Origin: Mesostigma viride
Lineage: Eukaryota > Streptophyta > Mesostigmatophyceae > Mesostigmatales > Mesostigmataceae
DNA: 64,000 nucleotides
NCBI GenBank assembly: GCA_009746045.1
Contig: RPFO01000082.1
Location: 4,147,952-4,211,951, forward strand
Direction: 5' to 3'
The notes beneath the pieces were generated by a model. The model was not told the origin of the DNA and made no database searches. It saw nothing but the letters and a program-made list of their open reading frames with translations. Shown piece by piece: positions 51,201 through 60,200 of this stretch (within the stretch, counting starts at the first letter, position 1; the number at the start of each line of letters is the position of its first letter). A program made the translations under genes and the position numbers.

Positions 51201-54200
51201 CATAATTTCAATGCACAAGGATACACATTTCCATCACCATTCATCTTCATCATCCTGAACGACTCGAAAACGCGGAAAAGATAACGGCAGGCTCGAGCTA
51301 CCATGGTCCGGATTCTCCCGATTTCTGGCCTGCGCTGGTTGTCTCTTTGATAACGTGCATGTACCAAAAAATTTGTGGGCGCGGTGTACGTATTTTTCAC
51401 ACTTGATCATCGTGAACCGGCGTGTACCCTCGTCCGGCGCACGCATTACATACTACATACACGTGTACGTACGACAGGACAACAGCTATCTATCAATGAT
51501 GATAGATAGCTGTTTGTCCTGTCGGTCATTGATAGATAGCTGTTGTCCTGTCGGAGATAGTACAACAATTACAATACATCATCACTTGATCTTAGCTTGC
51601 AATTTATAAACATTAAATCATCATTTTTAAAAGGAACAAATATAATTGATCATCCACAAGTCCGCCTGTAAGTGGGTGCACACGGGTGTACACTACGGGT
51701 GTACACAGGTGTACACGCCGGGTGTATTATGTAGTAGAAACAGCCCGGTACATGCTCTACTACCAGTCTGCCACACGCTAAGTGTCGTTGGTATGTAGCT
51801 AGTGGCGTGACCCACAACGTCGTTGTGGGTCACGCTCCACTTCGGTCTACTGCCACACGCCGTGTCGGCGCTTGGTATCTACATCTATGTGGTGGCGTGA
51901 CCCACAACGTCGTTGTGGGTCACGCTCCACTTCGGTCTATGTACTGCCATGCCACACGCTAAGTGTCGGCGCTTGGTATGTAAGCTTATCTTACTGTATT
52001 TAGTCATTTTAGTGGCGTGATCCACAACGAAGCCGATACATGTGTACCCTCATCTGACACTTATGTACTAATACCGTCTCTGACACATATGTAAGTACTA
52101 AATGCCGTCTCCCAAGGTACGCAATCTACCGACTTGCGTGCTCAAGGGGCCGGTTTTCCCCCGGGTGCGCACTTCTCAGAATCGCACGACCACACCGCGC
52201 GCAACCTGGAGTGTGCGTTTGAAAGAAAACAATGCCATTTCCAAAGGTGTAGGTACGCAATCTATCGACTTTACTAGGGAGTGCGTAACTAGGGAGTGCG
52301 CAAGGGGCCGGTTTCCCCCCGGGTGCGCACTTCTCAGAATCGCACAACCACACCGCGCGCAACCTGGAGTGTGCGTTTGAAAGAAAACAATGCCATTTCC
52401 AAAGGTGTAGGTACGCAATCTATCGACTTTACTAGGGAGTGCGTAACTAGGGAGTGCGCAAGGGGCCGGTTTCCCCCCGGGTGCGCACTTCTCAGAATCG
52501 CACGACCACACCGTGCAACCTGAAGTGCGTGAATTGGCACCGTGCGCGTTTCGGAAATGCACGACTTAGCCATGGCGGCTTTGCACCCGTGCTTGCAATT
52601 TACTGTACGTTTGCGGACGAATTTCCCGGCCAAACTCAGGAAATAGAGCTTATACGTCCCAAATATGATTCGGATCAATTTTTAGCTCGCGGGGATGCGA
52701 TTTACCACGTGCCGTCAGTGTTCTTGCTGGGAAAAACTGCGATCAGGCAGGTTCGACGGAATTGATTACTACAAGTGCTTTACGGCGCAACCCGGCGGGT
52801 GTCTAGGTTTATTTAATTACTTGTTATCATGCATCGTCGTTGAATATAGGCAGCGGCAGTAAAGATGTGACGATTTTGACCACCCTGTCACATCACAGCT
52901 TGTGTGCCGCAAAGTGCCGCTTTTGCGGGCACTGCCTGGGCCAAGGTAACGTTAGCCATGCAAGGTATGGCTGGTTTATCGTTCCCCCATGGTTTCCTGA
53001 CGTTTGTAAATGAATTTAATCTTGTGAGGCGTTGTCACTTTTCAGCCTTGATGATCTTTCTCGACCGTTGCCTGGCCCTCTCTAAAGCCCTCTTTTTTTA
53101 CCATGCAAATGCCACACCATGGTGTGGTAGTGCATGTTTCTAACGCTAAATGCGTTGAATAACATTCATAGATGTTATTTATTCTTTTGCTACGTTCATA
53201 TTGCGTGATTGTTTGGCCATGGGCTGCTTCAAGGGTGCTTTCAAGCTTATACGGGTGATAGAAAATCTTGGTGACAAACCATGGGCATAATGTGCCAGTC
53301 AGTATGCTGGCCATGTCATGTCAAAATAAACAGTTTAGCCAGGAGGAGGAGGATTATAAGATGCTGAGCTGGGCTTACAACTGTTTAGGGTTTAGGGTTG
53401 TGATGGTTGGATGGTTGGGGGCTGCAGCTAGCGTGCGTGGATAAATAGTGGTTGGATGGTGAGGATTTGCTGCCATGTGTGCATGGATGGTGGTGGGATG
53501 GTGGGGGGTTGCAGCCATGCATGCGTGGATGGTGGTGGGATGGTGGGGGGGTGCAGCCATGCGTGCATGGATGGTGGTTGCAACTGCCCATTGTTCATGA
53601 TCCAAGAAATTTACGGCTAGACTATGCGAAGTTGAATTGAATTATTTAAATTGAATAGAATTGAATTGAACTGAACTGACTTGAATTGACTTGAATTGAA
53701 TTGACTTGAATTGAATTGACTTGAATTGAATTGAATTGAATTGAATTGAATTGAATTGAATTGAATTGAATTGAATTGAATTGAATTGAATTGAATTGAA
53801 TTGAATTGAATTGAATTGAATTGAATTGAATTGAATTGAATTGAATTGAATTGAATTGAATTGATTGAATTGAATTGTCAATTGAACTGTCAATTGAGTT
53901 GTCAATTGAATTGTCAATTGAGTTGTCAATTGAATTGTCAATTGAATTGTCAATTGAATTGTCAATTCAATTGTCAATTGTCAATTGTCAATTGAACTAA
54001 ATTTCGTCTCATTTAATCAGTAAGCTTACTTTAATCCATTAATTATAATCCATGACTTAGAAGTATCAAGAAGTCCCTACATCCCCACCATCAAGGACTC
54101 CCTACACCCCCATCATCCAACTACCATCCACGCACGCATGGCTGCAACCCCCCACTATCAAACCATCATCCACGCACACATGGCTGCAGCCCACCACCAT

Positions 54201-57200
54201 CAAACAACCATTAATGCATGCATGGCAGCATCCCCCCACCATCCAACCACCATCCACGCATGCATGGCTGCACCCCCCACCATCCAACCACCATCCACGC
54301 ACACATGGCTGCAACCCCCCATCTTCCAACCACCATCCACGCACACATGGCTGCAACCCCCCACCATCAAACCACCATCGGCACGCATGCATGGCAGCAA
54401 AACCTCACCATCCAACCACCATCCACGCATGCATGGCTGAACCCCCCACAATCCAACCACCATCCACGCACAACACATGGCTGCAACCCCCCACCATCCA
54501 ACCATCATCCACGCACACATGGCTGCAGCCCACCACCATCAAACAACCATTAGTGCATGCATGGCAGCAATCCCTCGCCATCCAACCACCATCCACACAC
54601 GCATTGCTGCAGCCCCCCACCATTCAAGCACCATCCACGCACATACGCCATCACCTCCTACAGTAATGTCCAACCACCATCCACAAAGCACGGGGCTTAT
54701 GGATTACAAGGCATTCAGCACGCCTGAATGCATGTAAGGCATGGACCACAAAATTTGCAGATGGCATGCTGAGAAAAGTAAAATCTGATTAAAATGTAGC
54801 AATGCCGTTAATAACAGCAATAACGCCTAGAAACTGACCAGTCTTTTGCACGCTTCTTGGAACAAGGACGCCGCCACCAGGCAGGTCAGGTCGGTTTCCT
54901 GACTACGCAATATAGACTCTCTAATACAAACTTTAAAAAATAAATGAAGCACGTGCAGCAAAATCAATGTCTTCCTGGCCAGTTCTCGACAATCTTACAA
55001 GCACGCCACCGGAAACGTTAGTCAAAATAGCAAAAGCTGCGGGAAATTTGGCGAGGAAACAAAACGGCGAACAAAACGGTAAGAACATCCCGGAGATGAC
55101 GCTAAAACCAAGCCATAACGGACTGTTCAAGCGCAAACAGATTGGTAGATGAGGTGCAGAAAAAGAGCCTTCCGCAGCAGGCCTGATTACCTGCCTGGCA
55201 CGCGAGGAAAGCGAGTTAACCATGGCAGGCTGGAATGCGCTTCGCGCAGGCCTGCTTACTTTACCTCCGAAGGAAACCGGAAATGGCCACAAATCAAAGC
55301 TAATTCGCTTGATTCCTATTTCCTCACTTTAAACCCCTCCCTTCTGCGTCGTTCAATACCAGGAATCTTGGCTATCACTCTGGCAAGAAGCCAATCTAAT
55401 ATATTCATCGCGGCCAGATTTGCGAATCAGACCCCCTCGCAACCGTGGGTTAAAGAAGGGCAGCGGTCTTTCATACCTAATGCATATTTCGTCAACAAAA
55501 CATCTTTTGGAGTATCTTTCATACAGCATCGATCTCCATAACTTTTTTGCATTTCGGCCGACAAATTAGGCAAGTTTTCATGGAACGCGCACCGCCATGG
55601 CCACCTTCGCACGTATACACTACACAGCCAGGCCCCTTTTACGTTCTGTACTTCTGTAGGTACATTACGTGTTGGGCCGGTGGTCAGCTCGTAACAAGTC
55701 AGTCAGTCTGTCTCGTGCGGAACTTCAAGTACGAAATTCGCCACCACTTTGGGCCGTATCGGTCCTTGGTAGTTACGCAACAAACATTCGATCGGTCGCC
55801 GTGGAAAGTACCATTGTTGCGTAACTAGTTGCGTTACCGCGGGTTGGTACTGTACTGTTACGTAAGCACAGTCCCAGCCCTGCATGCAATTTGTGCTTGG
55901 GTTATCGAATGAATATTTATGTGCAGCCTTGCCTTGCCGTTAATTGATTTGTGGCTTTGACAGGTCACAGTACCAGTTTTCTAATCATCGCTATGATTCA
56001 GCTTGCACACGTGAATGTAAGATCACATGCATGGTATGTATGTAGGGAAAGCCTGGAGACTGCATGGCGGTGCTGTAGAATAGCCCTTGACGCGGTACAC
56101 TGTCCAAAGTGGTCATGTAGAATGATTCGGGCAATCAATTGGAACCAATGTCTAATGGACTGACACATTAGCACGGATGCAAGCAAGCTATTCATGCTCT
56201 CTGACAGCTCAGTTAGGCATGCCAATTTTCTCCTCTATGCGTGGCGGGAGTCCCCTTTGTTTGGGTAATGCCAAATCCTACATGGACATGCTCGTTGCTT
56301 TGCACAGCTTGCCTGGACACTGCCAGCGGTATTGGGGTTGACATGGGCTGCACCGCGGACCAGCCGCTGTGCTCCCCAGAGCTCATCTACACCCTGGCAA
56401 CCGTTGAGACACAACAAGGCACCGATGAGATGATTGACATTGTGGACATCCTCAGTGAATGCTATGGTGAGTGGCAGTGCTATACATGTAACGATGGGTT
56501 GTGGCTTTATCGTCTGGCTTACTTTTTGTCAGGTGCTTTCTTTGCCGTGCTGTATGTGTGCAGCATCCCTTCCTACCTGTTATGTAGTGACCATGGCCTA
56601 TCAGGATTGTCAAGCAGTGCCAGCCATTGCGCACGTACGAGTAGGATATATCTGGTGGCCCCACGTCTATATTTTTCTGTTCTCAAACAAATTTATCGGG
56701 TAATCTGTCAGATGTTGTAACTGGAGCAAGGGAGTTTGTTGGGAGTGTCCAAGAAAAAGATTTTGAAGTGGATGAACCTTAACCTTGTTGGCTAATAGCA
56801 TTACTTGCATAGCTAGCCATTGGTTTAAAGCTTGGGTTCTTATGATATTGGGTACCTCACAAGTTCCAAGACCACCAGTGCATGGCCTGACGCCGTGTGT
56901 TGTTAAATTGCACTGCTCTAGCTTGTGTTGGTTTTCCTGCATAATCCTTGTGGGCCTGCTGTTCCATTGCGCCCAAGTTCTCAATAGAAACATCCTTGTG
57001 GTGGGTTTCCCTTGGGTGGACAGGCAGTCCTCATTTGTCCATTGATGAGCGTAATCAAGCGATGCAGCCACTGTTTTTCTCATTTATTTGTCATGGCTCT
57101 TACATGGAGTACGAAGCCATGGCAACTTGCCATCAACGCCCCGTACTGGCTTTTATAGGGTAGTCGGGTAACCATGCCGCATGCATGCCCAAAGAGAGTA

Positions 57201-60200
57201 GGGGGCCCAAGGGGGACTGAGAACAACAGGCAACTTTTGACACATGCAGAGTCAACTGTCGAAGATAAAGGTTGCTTGATTTAATAAGCACCTTGTGCAA
57301 GCAACACACAATTCTTCTTAGCAGCAGCTATCCGCCTTGGGTTGGAAAGTGAAGGCAAGTTAGGGCTCATGCAGCGGACCTGTTGTCTGTGTCGTCAGGA
57401 CATGCCTTCATCGAGCTATGTTGCTGGAAACTGTCCCACTATATGGTGTCAGGTCTTCCTTCAACCAGTTTTTCTGGGTGAGAAAGTGCGGGTGCTATCA
57501 GGAATCACGAAAGCTCCCCCAGAACTTAACTGTTGCAATTTAATTTGGGTGGGTGCAACGGACATCTTGTTAATCAATCACCCTTGACCACGCAGCATGC
57601 CAAGACACCGAGCAAGGCAACGGCACGGACCTTGGGTGTAGCCCTGAGCAGCCTTACTGTGTGCTTGGCCGCGACGACATTCATGGGTTTGGCTACGGCT
57701 GCTCCGGTGGGTGATCAATGAAGGTGCAAGCAACACCGTCCTTCAGTGGACAGGTTTATTGTACACAAAGCTATCAATGCGGACAGCTTTTGCGTATATT
57801 TCACTTTCCTACGTCATACAGGTTTATTGTACAGAAAGCAGAACGAACGCCAAGCAGTTTGGTGCATGCGTCATGCAGGACTTCCCTGCGCTGGTTTTCT
57901 TGGACTTGACATTTTTAACGTAGTAGCTCACCAGCGGCATTCCTCCTGTACACCTAAACAAGCGCGACCTACTTTCATGTGCTCTACCCGTGTTGTCATT
58001 CGACGTTCATGTATGTGACCATGAAAATGCTGGTTGTACACCATTCTCTCTACGTTCTCAACCAGTGCACCTTTTTGTTTTGGAAATTTGGAGCAATTGG
58101 GGAATTGTAGCTGTCTTGGGATTACCGGGCTGTCAGAATGCAACAATGCAGCATAGGCTCGTAGCGCGTGCATTGGCTATGAAGACGAACGGATTGACAA
58201 CCTTCTGCCTAGCCCTAGTCATGTCCGCTTGGAAATGAGATGGAACATAGAGCTTTATAGCTTTGCCTCAATATGCCGGGGGTAACTCTGGGTCATCCCT
58301 GTGCCTAAGGGAGGCATGCGGCCGAAGTAAATTTGATGTCGGCTCTGTTTGCAGCATTGGTAGCAACAACACTATTTGGACAGGGTGCCCCCCATCGCTC
58401 ATGGTGATCGCCTGTTCAATACCCATCAGAAGCTGACAGACCCCAGCAGACAACTCTCAGGTGGCAACTAGGAAACTGTCACCAGCATGTCAATTCGTTA
58501 AATACTGATAGTCAGCGCTGATAGTTGGTTGCACCGATAGTGAATAAAACTAGGTCCACCCGGCATGCTACTAGCATGCACTTAGCAGTGTAGTAGTAGG
58601 TGAACATGGCTCTGGCGCAAAAAATGGCATGTCCAGGATTGAAGGTCCGCCCACTAGCTGTTTGTATCAGAATTACACGGAGCCTGCATGTGCTGTCCAG
58701 TAGACACTATCTGTTAGGTCCGTTGTAAGGAAAGCTGCAAACACATGCACAACGTGCCTGCCCAACAGGATCCGTGTTACGTAAGCAAGATTCGGCCATG
58801 CGCTGCTTTGTTGCAGTACATGCCATGCAGCTGGCATTTCATGTTTTTAACCACATTCCTTTTTTGTTGTCTGTTGTCATTCCCCTGGAGGAGCTATGCA
58901 AGGTGCAAACACCCAGGATCTAAGCACGCACAAGTTCTTAAAATGGGTTTGATTGCTTTGTAAACAAATGCGGCCAACAGCCAGATTTTTCTTATGATGG
59001 TTACTCGCACCAGATTAGCGATATAGCCACGCGTTGCTGGCACTCAAGTGATCGTGGCACAAGGCGAGAGTCATGGGCAGGAGTGCAAATATATTGATAC
59101 CCCTCGGGCTCTTTGAGGCTCGAGGTCCTTTAGTGTATGTAACTTTAGTCCACGTCTCAACTAGGTACCCTACAGCGTATCTTGAATATACCGAGCATGG
59201 TTACCTTTGTCAGTATTATTTACTGGCGTGACTCACTAGAAAGTACGAAGTGGACTCTGGAAGTTACTAAGTCCACGCTTAAATGGCGAATGTGGCCAAT
59301 GCTTGGGTGCAAAGTCTTCCACCATGGATGACGCTGTTGGGGTAACTCGTGCTATCCCAGGCCCGTGCACCAAAACCAGGTGCACGCAGTTAAGTGTCTC
59401 CGTTGTTTCAGCTGGCGGCGTCCCCCGGCCACTGACTAAGCAATGACTGGGGCAATATACCGTTGCTCCCAAATTACATTTATGGGCCGCTGCATTCTTG
59501 TTTCAGGCTAAGTGCATGCCAGTTAATGTAACAGAGGTCCCCCTTTAGTTTGGTTAGTGTTTCTCTGCGCCATCAACACTGTGGCGTGTGAGTGCAATGA
59601 GCTGCTGCCAATTATTTTTTCCCCTGTGTATGACCCGGCACAGTTGGTTAGAAATCTCACATTAAGTAATGATGCTGTGCACTGCCATCCTGTTTTTCAT
59701 CACTCTTGGTGGGGTCACTACAGAGTACAAGAATGCTCAATGCATTTTCAAGGAAAGCGACATCATCTTGGACAGCGACACCGCCTGCAGCGCCGACTTC
59801 GCGGTGCTCGCAAAAATTACCGTTGCCCTAGCTGGCTGCCACGTCAACACGATCAACCTGACCGCTCTGGCCACCACCATGAGCTCTGTCATGAATGTAT
59901 CCGCTTGTGGGTTTGAGCTCACCTTGGAGTCCATCAAGGCAGGTGGTTCGCACCTGCTGTTTGAGGCTGAGGCCAACCTCACGTTCGGTTTGGTCCTATT
60001 TGCAACGGATGAGGCACAAGTGATCGCCATCATCAATGATGCTGATAACATCATCCGGATGGCCATGGTGCTCGCGCTAATTGAAGAAAACGTGGGTGAC
60101 GTCGTCGCTGTTACAGTTACCGCGGCTCTGCTGCATCCTGGATCCGCCACATCAGACCCCCATTTCGTGACCGCCCACGGGAGTAAATTTGACTTCAATG

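Larger units (their letters stand above)
50589..55852. mobile_element. 5.3-kb element with 37-bp terminal inverted repeats and TA duplication
   Basis: The left terminus 50589-50625 (CAGTACCAACCCGCGGTAAC and onward) is an exact reverse complement of 55816-55852. Each end abuts TA (50587-50588 and 55853-55854). CAGT starts and TA duplication are typical of the Tc1/mariner superfamily. No transposase frame or DDE/D motif is recognisable inside; the interior is mostly minisatellites, palindromes and a pentanucleotide array. It lies wholly inside intron 11. A large non-autonomous element, or one expanded by internal repeats, is the likely reading. Confidence 0.75.
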
